DNA of 64,000 nt from Herbaspirillum autotrophicum (GTDB taxonomy: Bacteria; Pseudomonadota; Gammaproteobacteria; Burkholderiales; Burkholderiaceae_D): the NCBI RefSeq assembly GCF_001189915.1, contig NZ_LFLS01000006.1, positions 124,001-188,000 on the forward strand, in the 5' to 3' direction. The notes beneath the pieces are model-generated. The model was not told the origin of the DNA. It saw nothing but the letters and a program-made list of their open reading frames with translations, and made no database searches. Made by a program: the position numbers and the translations under genes. This document shows, piece by piece, positions 9,527 to 18,372 of this stretch (position 1 is the first letter of the stretch; each line of letters starts with the position of its first letter).

Positions 9527-9567
9527 GTGAAGCGCCCGGGCATCTGACCTTGGAATAAGCAGGCCGC

Positions 9568-9588
9568 GGCCGGACTGTAAAACCGGCC
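9568..9588 (+). terminator. GC-rich stem-loop after the dehydrogenase operon
   Basis: GGCCGG (9568-9573) pairs with CCGGCC (9583-9588) across a 9-base loop, and CCTTGG/CCAAGG can flank it. No U-run follows, so if it terminates it is not a classic intrinsic terminator. It lies between the dehydrogenase operon and the cobalamin riboswitch, where a transcript end is expected. Confidence 0.3.
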
Positions 9589-9689
9589 AAGGCAGAGCTG
9601 GCGCGGCTTGCAAGTTTGTAGCGTCACACCTATACTGCGCGGGTAGCATCGCCTTGGGTATTTTCTGCGCAAAGACCTGTTCGCGCAGA

Positions 9690-9902
9690 ACATTTAAACG
9701 GGAAGCAGGTGCGTCTGCCGGTCGGCTGGTCCGTCCCGCGCAGGCAATTCCTGCACTGCCCCCGCAACGGTAAGCGAGTCAACGGTTTGCAATCAGCCAC
9801 TGTGCACAGCATGGGAAGGCGCAAATCGCGGACGAATTTCAATTTCCTTAGGGAAATGGAAATTCGGTCCGGCTCGCCAGTCCGGAGACCGGCCCTCGGT
9901 GA
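9690..9902 (+). promoter_or_regulatory. Cobalamin (B12) riboswitch
   Basis: The stretch shows the conserved blocks of the AdoCbl riboswitch in order: GGGAAGCAGGTGCG (about 9700-9713), the CTGCCCCCGCAACGGTAAGC core (about 9755-9774), the B12 box AGCCACTG (9795-9802), GGGAAGGCG (about 9813-9821) and CAGTCCGGAGACCGG (about 9878-9892). An AT-rich peripheral hairpin with TTTCAATTTCC/GGAAATGGAAA (about 9836-9863) extends one arm. It precedes the cobalt-uptake and B12 operon, so high cobalamin should reduce expression of the downstream genes. Boundaries are approximate because they were drawn by eye. Confidence 0.95.
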
Positions 9903-10108
9903 CAACACTCATTGCATGCAATCGCCGCCGCGCGCGGTGTTCACGGAATGAGTTCGTAAGTTTGTATCGCGGAGGGCGATCGGGCGGACTGCTTTCCTGC
10001 ACCCGTTTCCATTCCTTCGTGTTGATTTTGATGGCTTTGCATGCAGAGCCATGCGTTGCTGCGGATATCGTGTCCCGGCGCGTCACACCACACCAGAGGA
10101 AACAGAAC
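9903..10108 (+). promoter_or_regulatory. Riboswitch expression platform and cbtB leader
   Basis: About 200 bases separate the aptamer from cbtB. CTCATT (9908-9913) can pair with AATGAG (9949-9954), closing a GC-rich hairpin, and GGCTTTGCATGCAGAGCC (10033-10050) is almost fully self-complementary. No U-run follows either stem, so control is more likely at translation or Rho-dependent termination than by an intrinsic terminator. The cbtB ribosome site AGAGGA (10095-10100) is at the end. No open frame here looks coding. Confidence 0.45.
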
Positions 10109-10312
10109 ATGTCATCTTTATCCGGCGCTGCTGTCACCAATGTTGCCACCAGCGCTGCCGGCAGCCGGCTGTGGCAAGACCGTCTGTTGCCGGCGCTGCT
10201 GGCTTGCGTACTCGGTGCGGCACTGATCTATGCCGCCGGCTTTGCCTCCAAGGTCGAATTGCATAACGCTGCGCATGACGGTCGCCATTCGGCCGGCTTC
10301 CCGTGCCATTGA
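10109..10312 (+). CDS. cbtB: Cobalt transporter subunit CbtB
   Basis: 67 residues: a cytoplasmic N-terminus, one transmembrane helix (about residues 26-44) and a short histidine-rich C-terminus (HNAAHDGRHSAGFPCH). That His cluster is the CbtB hallmark and is thought to bind cobalt for the partner CbtA. CbtAB are typically found under B12 riboswitch control, as here. The start has a clear AGAGGA ribosome site. The stop is followed 14 bases later by cbtA. Confidence 0.92.
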   Translation: MSSLSGAAVTNVATSAAGSRLWQDRLLPALLACVLGAALIYAAGFASKVELHNAAHDGRHSAGFPCH

Positions 10313-10325
10313 ACGGGTTGCATTG

Positions 10326-11051
10326 ATGATCAATCTGGCAGTATTCAAGCGCATCGCTGCGGCGGTGCTGGTATCGGGCGTACTGGCCGGCGCCTTGCTG
10401 ACGGCGGTGCAGCAGGTGCAGGTGTCGAAAATCATTTTGCAGGCGGAAGTGTATGAAGAAGCGGCGCAGGCTGCCACTGCCGCCGCAGGTCACGACCACA
10501 GTACGGAAACCTCAGCCATCCGCAGCCACGAGCACGACCATGAAGCCGATGCCTGGGAGCCGGCCAATGGTGTCGAGCGCACCGGCTATACGGTGCTGGC
10601 CAATATCAGCATGGCTATCGGTTTCGCCTTGTTCCTGGCAGCCGCGATCTGCGTCAGCGGACGGCAGGTCGGCTGGCGTTCCGGTTTGTTATGGGGAGCT
10701 GCCGGTTATCTGGTGTTTTTCGTGGCGCCGTCGCTCGGTTTGCCGCCGGAAGTGCCGGGCACGCAGGCCGCGCCGTTGCATGACAGACAATTGTGGTGGT
10801 TGCTGGCAGCCGGTTCGACCGCGCTGGGCCTCGGCATCTTTGTCTACGCCCGTCATCGCTTGCTGAAATTGCTGGGACTGGTGCTGTTGCTGGTGCCACA
10901 TCTGGTCGGCGCACCGCAGCCGGAAGTGCATGCCAGTGCCGCACCGGAATCGCTGGCGCTGGCCTTCATTCAGGCCACGGCGATTGCCAATGCGGTGTTC
11001 TGGCTGGCATTGGGCGGACTGACCGGCTTCTTTTACAAGAAATTCGCCTGA
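10326..11051 (+). CDS. cbtA: Cobalt transporter subunit CbtA
   Basis: 241 residues with about five transmembrane helices, the usual CbtA layout. The first helix (VLVSGVLAGALLTAVQQVQV) is followed by a soluble loop rich in His and Asp (HDHSTE, SHEHDHEAD, about residues 56-75) that is likely to bind metal. The ATG at 10326 is chosen because it begins just before the first helix and lies downstream of the cbtB stop; a longer frame overlaps cbtB. It should import Co2+ for the corrin-ring genes that follow. Confidence 0.92.
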   Translation: MINLAVFKRIAAAVLVSGVLAGALLTAVQQVQVSKIILQAEVYEEAAQAATAAAGHDHSTETSAIRSHEHDHEADAWEPANGVERTGYTVLANISMAIGFALFLAAAICVSGRQVGWRSGLLWGAAGYLVFFVAPSLGLPPEVPGTQAAPLHDRQLWWLLAAGSTALGLGIFVYARHRLLKLLGLVLLLVPHLVGAPQPEVHASAAPESLALAFIQATAIANAVFWLALGGLTGFFYKKFA

Positions 11052-11169
11052 CCGACTGCTGCCTTGCACTGGCGCCGGCTCTGTTGTCGGGCCAGCGCCG
11101 CTGGCGGCAAGATGCAGCGTCAATCCATCGCACATTCCCGGCAGCCCGGCTGCAGATCAAGAAAGCATC

Positions 11170-11508
11170 ATGAGAACCCATACCCGGCACGTACTGATGT
11201 GTACCGGACCGCGCTGCACCGAAGATGGTGTGCTGGCCGAAGCCATGTTCGCGGTACTCGGCGCGCAGATCGATGCGCGTCCCGAGTTGCGCGTCAAGCG
11301 CACCCGTACTCATTGCATGGTGGCGTGCAAGGCGCAGGCGCCGGTGGTGGTGGTGTATCCGGAAGGCGTCTGGTATCGCTGTCAGGATGCTGCCGCGATT
11401 GAGCGCGTGGTGGTGGAGCATCTGGTGGGCGGCCATGAAGTCAGTGAACTGATTTTCCATCGTCTCGGCAGCGGCGACGTGGTGACCGAAGAAAATGAAC
11501 AGGGTTGA
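11170..11508 (+). CDS. Thioredoxin-fold 2Fe-2S ferredoxin in the cobalamin operon
   Basis: 112 residues. Cysteines at 11, 16, 49 and 53 (CTGPRC and HCMVAC) match the spaced pattern of small thioredoxin-like [2Fe-2S] ferredoxins. It has no signal peptide, so it is cytoplasmic. It sits between the cobalt transporter and cobN with its stop one base before the cobN start. An electron-transfer role in B12 synthesis is plausible, for example in reducing cobalt before adenosylation or serving the Fe-S centre of the CbiX domain, but this is inference. Confidence 0.85.
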   Translation: MRTHTRHVLMCTGPRCTEDGVLAEAMFAVLGAQIDARPELRVKRTRTHCMVACKAQAPVVVVYPEGVWYRCQDAAAIERVVVEHLVGGHEVSELIFHRLGSGDVVTEENEQG

Positions 11509-11509
11509 T

Positions 11510-14500
11510 ATGTCTTCTGCCGTCAACGCGACACCGGTCCGGATTGCCTTGCTGACGCATGCGCCGAGTGATCTGGGGATTTTGCACCACGCCCTGACGC
11601 AATTGCCGCCGGATTTTCCACGTACCCACGGCGTCAACCTGCAGGCGCTGGAGCATGACGCCGACCTCAACGCCTTGCTCAGCGGTGAATTGGCCGGTGT
11701 GGAAATCATCATTCTGCGGGTGCTGGGCCGGCTCGGCAGCGTTCCTGGTTTCGGCGCCTTGTTGCGGCACGCTCAGGCCGGCGGCCGGCATCTGATCGCG
11801 GTCAGCGGTGCCGGTGAACCGGATGCCGAACTGGCCGCGGTATCGACTGTTGCGCCCGATGTGCAGCAACAGGTGCTGGCATATTTTCATGGCGGCGGCA
11901 GCGTCAATCTGGCGCAGTTGTTGCGCTATCTGTCAGACCATCTGCTGTTGAGCGGCTTCGGCTATGACAGCGCCGTGGCCTTGCCCGAACACGGCATTTA
12001 TCACCCCGATCTGGAGCCGGATGCCGCTATCGGCGACTGGCTGTGCTGGCGCAGCGCGGCCAATCCGGATAAGCAAAAACGCAAGCCGGCGGTCGGCATT
12101 GTGTTTTATCGCGCACACTGGATGAGCGGCAATACGCGCTTCATTGATGCTTTGATTTCCGGACTGGAACAGCGTGGCATGGATGTCTTGCCGGTATTTA
12201 CGTCTTCTTTGCGCGCCACCGGTGATGCCAGATTGCCGGCGGCGCTGCATTATTTCAGCGCCGCCGCAACAGCCGGCGCAGCAGGCGCGCATGTCGATGT
12301 GGTGATCAACACCACCGCGTTTGCCATGGGCGAAATTACGCCGGGCGGGCCGACCCCGGCCGGCTGGTCGGTATCGGTGCTGGAACAATTGAATGTGCCG
12401 GTGCTGCAAGCCATGACCAGCGGCATGACGCAGGAGCAATGGGAAACATCGACGCGCGGCATGAATCCGCTTGATGCCGCCATGAACGTGGTGCTGCCGG
12501 AATTCGATGGCCGCATCATTACGGTACCGCTGTCATTCAAGGCGCCGGCGGCCGGCATGGCGGGCGATACTGATCTGGCGACGCTGTTCGAATACCGGCC
12601 GCTGGCCGATCGCGTGGCACGCATTGCCGGCCTGGCGGCGCGCTTTGCGCGCTTGCGGCACACCGCCAACGGCGACAAGCGGATCGCGTTCATTTTTACC
12701 AATTCCAACAGCAAGGCTTCACAAATCGGCAACGCTGTCGGTCTCGATGCGCCGGCGTCGCTGATGCGCATTCTGACGGCCATGCGCGAAGCTGGCTATG
12801 CCATTGGCGATTTGCCGGAAAGCGGCACGGCGTTGATTCATGCCTTGGTTGACCGTTGCTCCTACGACAACATCTATCTGACCGAGCAGCAATTGCAGCA
12901 CGCGGCACGGATTCCGGCGGCGCGCTATGCGCAATGGTTCGCCGAATTGCCGCCGGTCTTGCAACAGAAAATGCAAACGCAATGGGGCGCGGCACCGGGC
13001 GAGGCCTATGTGCATGACGGGCAGCTGGCGCTGGCCGGACTGGAGCTGGGCAATGTATTCATCGCCTTGCAGCCGCCGCGCGGTTACGGTATGGATCCGG
13101 ATGCGATTTACCATCAGCCCGATCTGCCGCCGACGCATCATTATTACGGTCTGTATCGCTGGCTCAGTGACGAATGGGGCGCCGATGCGATTGTCCACGT
13201 CGGCAAGCACGGCACGCTGGAATGGTTGCCGGGCAAGGGCGTCGGCTTGTCGCAGCATTGTTTCCCGGATGCCTTGCTGGGCGACATGCCATTGTTTTAC
13301 CCGTTCATCATCAATGATCCGGGCGAAGGGGCGCAAGCCAAGCGTCGCGGACATGCAGTGGTGGTGGATCATCTGACGCCGCCGATGACGACTGCCGACA
13401 GTTATGGCGCGCTGGCGCAACTGACGCAATTGGTGGATGAGTATTATCAGGTGGAAATACTGGATCCGTCGAAACTGCCGTTGCTGCAACAGCAGATTTG
13501 GGAACTGGTCAAAGCCACCAATCTGGATGCCGATCTGCAGATCAAGCTGCTGCATCATGATCATGACCATGACCATGATCATGATCACGGCCATGCGCAC
13601 GACCATGGCCATCATCATGGACACGACCATCATCACGACCATGATCACGATCATTCGCACGCACACGACGGTGAATTGCCGGAAGTCCTGAGCAGCATGG
13701 GCGGTGCCGATGTGGCGCATCTGATCGAAGATCTCGACGGCTATCTGTGCGAACTCGGCGCAGCGCAAATCCGCGATGGCTTGCATACGCTCGGACAGAC
13801 GCCGGATCAGCAGCAGATGCCAGACATGCTGGTGTCGCTCACGCGCTTGCCGAATCAGGATATTCCCGGTTTGCAGGAGGAGGTGGCGCGGCTGTTCGGT
13901 CTCAAGCTCGACATGCTGCTGGAACACAAGGGTCAGCGCCTGAATGCGGATGAAGCACTGGCACGTATCGCTCAACGTGCCATCGTGACGCGGGCGGATG
14001 CAATCGAAGCGATTGATGCGCTGTGTCTGCAACTGATGCAAGATTTGCAGGTGCAACAGTATCAGTCATCAGCGATTGCGTCAGTATTGACGGCATTGTT
14101 TCCCCATGTGGCCGACGGTAAAGTGGCAGCGGCGCGCATGCAAGTCAGTGCGGTCCGCAGCGGCGGCAGCATGTTGTCGCAAGTACGGCAGCGCGCATTG
14201 ATGCCGAAAACGCCTGCCGCAGCACCGCCGGCGATGCAAAAAAATGCGCCCGCAAATGGCGCAGATCCGTTTGCCGCACTGCATCGGATTCTGGATTTCG
14301 TCTGTCGGCAACTGGTGCCGAATCTGCATCGCGCTACCGATGAAATCGACAACCTGCTTGGTGGTTTGTCCGGCGGCTATGTACCGGCCGGACCGAGCGG
14401 TTCGCCGACACGCGGCATGGCGCATATCTTGCCGACCGGCCGCAATTTCTACTCGGTCGATCCGCGCAGCGTACCGTCGCAATCGGCATGGCGCGTCGGT

Positions 14501-15664
14501 CAGCAACTGGCGCGTGAAGTGCTGGAACGCCATGTGCGCGAAACCGGTGCTTATCCGGAAAGTGTTGCCATCAGTATCTGGGGCACCAGCGCCATGCGCA
14601 CCCATGGCGACGATGTGGCGCAGATTCTGTGTCTGCTGGGCGTGCGTCCGGTATGGCGTCCGGGCAATCGGCAGGTGTCCGGCATCGAAGTGATTCCGCT
14701 GGCGCAGTTGCAACGTCCGCGCATCGATGTGACCACCCGCATCAGCGGATTTTTCCGCGATGCCTTTCCACAATTGATCGAACTGATCGACGATGCGGTC
14801 AATGCCGTGATCGCACTCGACGAGCCTGCCACCGATAACTTCGTGCGCAAGCATTATTTGCAGGAAGTCGCCGGCTGGGCCGTCAAGGGTCTGGCGCCGG
14901 CGGAAGCTGCACGTCGCGCCGCGTACCGCGTGTTCGGCGCCAAGCCGGGCAGCTATGGCGCGGGGATCTTGCCGCTGATTCAGGAAAAGAACTGGCAAGC
15001 CGATGCCGACTTCGCCGAAGCCTATGTCAACTGGGGCGGTTATGCCTATGGTCGCGACACGCAGGGCAGCGACCAGCGTGAAGCTTTCCGCACGCGCTTG
15101 AGCGGGGTGCAGGTAGCCTTGCACAATCAAGACAATCGCGAACACGATATTTTCGACAGCGATGATTATCTGCAATATCACGGCGGCATGATTGCCACCA
15201 TCCGCGCCTTGACCGGTCAGCAGCCACGCCATTATTTCGGCGATAGTCATGACCCGGCGCGGGCCCAGGTGCGCGATCTGAAACAGGAAACGCTGCGCGT
15301 GTTCCGTTCGCGCGTGGTCAATCCGAAATGGCTGGCCAGCATCCAGCGCCATGGTTACAAGGGCGGGCTGGAATTGACGGCGACCGTGGATTATCTGTTC
15401 GGCTACGACGCCACGGCGCAAGTCATGGATGACTGGATGTATGAAGAACTGGCGACCAGTTACGCGTTCGACCCGACCATGCAACAGTTTCTGGAACAGG
15501 CCAATCCCTGGGCCTTGAATGCGATTGCCGAGCGCTTGCTGGAAGCCGCCGGGCGCGGCATGTGGGCGCAACCGCAAGAACAGACACTGGCGCAGTTGCG
15601 CGAGTTGTATCTCCACAGTGAAACCTTGCTTGAGGCGCGCGGCGAAACACCGCGTGGTGCATAG
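11510..15664 (+). CDS. cobN: Cobaltochelatase large subunit CobN
   Basis: 1384 residues, the H-subunit of the ATP-dependent chelatase that inserts Co2+ into hydrogenobyrinic acid a,c-diamide in the aerobic pathway. Family motifs are clear, including HVGKHGTLEWLPGKGVGLS and the conserved C-terminal region with WGTSAMRTHGDDVAQIL. An inserted stretch at about residues 679-717 has 22 histidines and 11 aspartates in 39 residues and is flanked by normal CobN sequence; it should bind metal. ATG 11510 follows AGGG and leaves one base after the ferredoxin stop; an in-frame ATG at 11495 is the alternative. The stop abuts the ATG of the chelatase ATPase subunit at 15665. Confidence 0.96.
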   Translation: MSSAVNATPVRIALLTHAPSDLGILHHALTQLPPDFPRTHGVNLQALEHDADLNALLSGELAGVEIIILRVLGRLGSVPGFGALLRHAQAGGRHLIAVSGAGEPDAELAAVSTVAPDVQQQVLAYFHGGGSVNLAQLLRYLSDHLLLSGFGYDSAVALPEHGIYHPDLEPDAAIGDWLCWRSAANPDKQKRKPAVGIVFYRAHWMSGNTRFIDALISGLEQRGMDVLPVFTSSLRATGDARLPAALHYFSAAATAGAAGAHVDVVINTTAFAMGEITPGGPTPAGWSVSVLEQLNVPVLQAMTSGMTQEQWETSTRGMNPLDAAMNVVLPEFDGRIITVPLSFKAPAAGMAGDTDLATLFEYRPLADRVARIAGLAARFARLRHTANGDKRIAFIFTNSNSKASQIGNAVGLDAPASLMRILTAMREAGYAIGDLPESGTALIHALVDRCSYDNIYLTEQQLQHAARIPAARYAQWFAELPPVLQQKMQTQWGAAPGEAYVHDGQLALAGLELGNVFIALQPPRGYGMDPDAIYHQPDLPPTHHYYGLYRWLSDEWGADAIVHVGKHGTLEWLPGKGVGLSQHCFPDALLGDMPLFYPFIINDPGEGAQAKRRGHAVVVDHLTPPMTTADSYGALAQLTQLVDEYYQVEILDPSKLPLLQQQIWELVKATNLDADLQIKLLHHDHDHDHDHDHGHAHDHGHHHGHDHHHDHDHDHSHAHDGELPEVLSSMGGADVAHLIEDLDGYLCELGAAQIRDGLHTLGQTPDQQQMPDMLVSLTRLPNQDIPGLQEEVARLFGLKLDMLLEHKGQRLNADEALARIAQRAIVTRADAIEAIDALCLQLMQDLQVQQYQSSAIASVLTALFPHVADGKVAAARMQVSAVRSGGSMLSQVRQRALMPKTPAAAPPAMQKNAPANGADPFAALHRILDFVCRQLVPNLHRATDEIDNLLGGLSGGYVPAGPSGSPTRGMAHILPTGRNFYSVDPRSVPSQSAWRVGQQLAREVLERHVRETGAYPESVAISIWGTSAMRTHGDDVAQILCLLGVRPVWRPGNRQVSGIEVIPLAQLQRPRIDVTTRISGFFRDAFPQLIELIDDAVNAVIALDEPATDNFVRKHYLQEVAGWAVKGLAPAEAARRAAYRVFGAKPGSYGAGILPLIQEKNWQADADFAEAYVNWGGYAYGRDTQGSDQREAFRTRLSGVQVALHNQDNREHDIFDSDDYLQYHGGMIATIRALTGQQPRHYFGDSHDPARAQVRDLKQETLRVFRSRVVNPKWLASIQRHGYKGGLELTATVDYLFGYDATAQVMDDWMYEELATSYAFDPTMQQFLEQANPWALNAIAERLLEAAGRGMWAQPQEQTLAQLRELYLHSETLLEARGETPRGA

Positions 15665-17638
15665 ATGTCAACTGCGCTTTATTTTCCTTTTTCGGCGATC
15701 GTCGGTCAGTCGCAGCTCAAGACAGCCTTGCTGTTGTGCGCGGTCGATCCGGGTCTTGGCGGGGTCTTGATCCGGGGCGACAAAGGCACCGCCAAAAGTA
15801 CTGCGGCACGCGCATTGACGGCAGTCTTGCCGGCCATCACGCGGCGCGCCGGTTGTGCCTTCAATTGCGATCCCGATGCGCCATATGGCGAGTGCGAGGT
15901 TTGCCATGAGGCGGCAGCGGCAAATACCGGGCCGGTGCCATTCGTGACCTTGCCGCTCGGCGCTACCGAAGACCGGGTACTCGGCACGCTCGATTTGCAA
16001 CGCGTACTGCAAGGGGCACAGCGTACGTTTCAGCCAGGCTTGCTGGCGGCGGCGCATCGCGGCATCTTGTATATCGATGAGGTCAATCTGCTGGCCGATC
16101 ATCTGGTCGATGTGCTGCTCGACGTGGCAGCCATGGGCGTCAATTCGGTACAACGCGAAGGTTTGTCGGTGACACATCCGGCGCGCTTCACGCTGATCGG
16201 CACCATGAATCAGGAAGAGGGCGATCTGCGGCCGCAATTTCTGGATCGTTTCGGCCTGATGGTAGATGTCGCCGCGCCGCGTGAAAAGACCGAGCGGGTT
16301 GAAGTGGTCCGGCGGCGAATTGCCTATGAAGCCGATCCCGCAGCCTATGTGGCGCAATGGGAGCTTGCTCAGCAAGACTTGCGCGCCACGCTGGCGCAGG
16401 CGCAAAGCGTGTTGCCGCAAGTGGTACTGGCCGATGGATTGCTCGACCTGATCAGCCACTTGTGCTGCGAATTTGAAGTCGCCAGTTTACGGGCCGATAT
16501 CGTCATGCACAAAACCGCGAGGGCGTTTGCCGCCCTCGATGGCCGTTTGCAGGTGACGCCGCAGGATGTGCGCAATGCCGCCGGACTGGTGTTGCCGCAC
16601 CGACGACGGCGCAAGCCGTTCGAACAGCCGGGACTGGATCAGGACAAGCTCGACGAGCTGATGCAGCAGGCCGCGCCGCCTGCCGGAGCTGAAGGTGGCG
16701 AGGCCGGGGATGACAGCGAGGCAGACAATGACGGCGGCGCTGAACCCGACGCACAGGATGCCGGCAACGACGACAACAGCGACAGCAATGAGGGGCAGGG
16801 TGAACAATTGTTTGCGGTGGCGCAAGCCGGACCGGCACGCACGCTGAAAGTCGATAGCGCTGCCGATCCGCGTGCGGCACAGCATGCCGGACGACGCAGC
16901 AAGGCGGCGGACGCCGAGCGCGGCCGCAGCATTCGCGCCGTCCCTGACAGCAATCCGGCCAGCCTGGCAGTCGGCGCCACCTTGCGCAGCGCTGCATTGC
17001 GTCAGGCTGCCGGTGGTAACAGCGGCAGCAGCCTGCAACTGGTGCGGGAAGATTTGCATGCGCAAGTACGGGTGGGCAAAAGCGCCAACCTGATCGTGTT
17101 CGTGGTCGACGCCTCCGGTTCGATGGCCGCGCAACGGCGCATGGAAGCGGTCAAGGGCGCGGTGCTGGCCTTGCTGACCGATGTTTATCAACGGCGTGAC
17201 GAAGTGGCGGTGATTGCCTTTCGCGGCGAGACGGCAGAATTGTTGCTGGCGCCGACGCGCAGTGTGGAGCAAGCCGAACAAGGTCTGCGCGCATTGCCAA
17301 CCGGCGGTCGCACGCCGTTGCCGCATGCCTTGCAACTGAGCCTGCAACTGTTGCAGCAAGCTGCTGACGATGCACCGCCGCTATTGGTATTGCTGAGCGA
17401 CGGCAAAGCCAATGTGCCACTGAGCACGGGCGGCGATGCGTGGCAAGAAACGCTGGCGCTGGCGGCCGAGATTGCGGCTGCCGGCATTGCCGCACTGGTG
17501 CTCGATACTGAAACCGGCTATGTGCGGCTCGGACGGGCGGCGCGGCTGGCGCAAGCGCTCGGTGCCGAATGCCTGCCGCTGGAAGCGCTGTCGGCTGACA
17601 ACCTGGCGCTGACCATCAGGGCGCGTTGCGCGTCCTGA
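15665..17638 (+). CDS. Fused ChlI/ChlD-type chelatase ATPase subunit (partner of CobN)
   Basis: 657 residues. An AAA+ domain (residues 1 to about 330) has Walker A GDKGTAKS at 38-45 and Walker B ILYIDEVN. A low-complexity acidic and Ala/Gly-rich linker (about 335-440) leads to a von Willebrand A domain with a MIDAS motif DASGSM near residue 482. This single protein combines the I and D subunits of Mg-chelatase and should replace CobS and CobT as the motor of CobN, as in many bacteria that lack cobST. A Cys cluster (CDPDAPYGECEVC, about 69-81) may bind a metal. It starts directly after the cobN stop. Confidence 0.92.
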   Translation: MSTALYFPFSAIVGQSQLKTALLLCAVDPGLGGVLIRGDKGTAKSTAARALTAVLPAITRRAGCAFNCDPDAPYGECEVCHEAAAANTGPVPFVTLPLGATEDRVLGTLDLQRVLQGAQRTFQPGLLAAAHRGILYIDEVNLLADHLVDVLLDVAAMGVNSVQREGLSVTHPARFTLIGTMNQEEGDLRPQFLDRFGLMVDVAAPREKTERVEVVRRRIAYEADPAAYVAQWELAQQDLRATLAQAQSVLPQVVLADGLLDLISHLCCEFEVASLRADIVMHKTARAFAALDGRLQVTPQDVRNAAGLVLPHRRRRKPFEQPGLDQDKLDELMQQAAPPAGAEGGEAGDDSEADNDGGAEPDAQDAGNDDNSDSNEGQGEQLFAVAQAGPARTLKVDSAADPRAAQHAGRRSKAADAERGRSIRAVPDSNPASLAVGATLRSAALRQAAGGNSGSSLQLVREDLHAQVRVGKSANLIVFVVDASGSMAAQRRMEAVKGAVLALLTDVYQRRDEVAVIAFRGETAELLLAPTRSVEQAEQGLRALPTGGRTPLPHALQLSLQLLQQAADDAPPLLVLLSDGKANVPLSTGGDAWQETLALAAEIAAAGIAALVLDTETGYVRLGRAARLAQALGAECLPLEALSADNLALTIRARCAS

Positions 17639-17664
17639 GACTAATTTATTGAAGAGGAATTTGC

Positions 17665-18372
17665 ATGATTATCTGTATCGGTGCCGGCCCCGGCGATATC
17701 GGCTATCTGACCCAGCGTGGCGCCGAATTGATTCGCAACGCCGACGTGGTGGCCGGTTTCGACGCGGTGGTGAACGTGGTGCAAAGCATCATCCCGGCGA
17801 CGGCGGAAGTGGTGTTGATGAATTATCGCGATCAGGTGGCGCAACTGGATCTGGTGGCGGCTGCGCATCATGCCGGCAAACGCTGCGTGGTGGTGTTCAT
17901 GGGCGATATTCACTTCAGCGGCTTTCAATATCTGGAGCGGGTCGAGCGCGCCTGCGGTCATCCGGTGGAAACCTTGCCCGGCATTTCCTCGGCGCAGATA
18001 CTGGCGTCGCGTGCCAAGGTCTGTTTCGACGAAACCACCTTCATCACCTTTCACCGGCGCGGCGACCTGACGCCGTTCAAGCGTCATCTGGTGCATGTGC
18101 TCAACGATGGCCGCAATGCCATCGTGATTCCTTGCCCATGGGATGCGGCACGCTCTTTCATGCCGCGTCACATCGCTGCATATTTGCTGGAAAACGGCGT
18201 CGCCGCAGATCATCCGACCGAAGTCTGGGAAAATCTGACGCGCGCCGAAGCCGAATGGCATGGCACACTGGCGGCATGCGCCGACAAGGAATTCAGCGAC
18301 ATGAGCATCATGCTGATCCGGACTCCGGCGCCGATGGCCAGCCAGATTGAACCGCCGCCGGAGGTGAAATGA
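17665..18372 (+). CDS. cbiE: Precorrin-6Y C5,15-methyltransferase, CbiE domain only
   Basis: 235 residues of the SAM-dependent tetrapyrrole methylase fold: N-terminal [14 protein letters not shown], central [13 protein letters not shown] and a C-terminal FSDMSIML, the last being typical of CbiE/CobL-N. It should methylate C5 and C15 of precorrin-6B. In most organisms the decarboxylase CbiT is fused (as CobL) or adjacent; this protein ends without it and no CbiT gene follows. The start has an AGAGGA ribosome site 26 bases after the chelatase gene. It overlaps the next gene by ATGA. Confidence 0.85.
   Translation: MIICIGAGPGDIGYLTQRGAELIRNADVVAGFDAVVNVVQSIIPATAEVVLMNYRDQVAQLDLVAAAHHAGKRCVVVFMGDIHFSGFQYLERVERACGHPVETLPGISSAQILASRAKVCFDETTFITFHRRGDLTPFKRHLVHVLNDGRNAIVIPCPWDAARSFMPRHIAAYLLENGVAADHPTEVWENLTRAEAEWHGTLAACADKEFSDMSIMLIRTPAPMASQIEPPPEVK

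Noticed and set aside
13552-13668. Short repeated units GACCATGATCA-like in cobN, considered as a repeat array
   Set aside because: They are His-Asp codons inside an intact reading frame, explained as a protein metal-binding insertion, not a CRISPR or mobile element.
12719-15616. Long minus-strand frames opposite cobN (445 and 511 residues)
   Set aside because: Antisense shadows of a strongly conserved gene; low-complexity composition without domain features.
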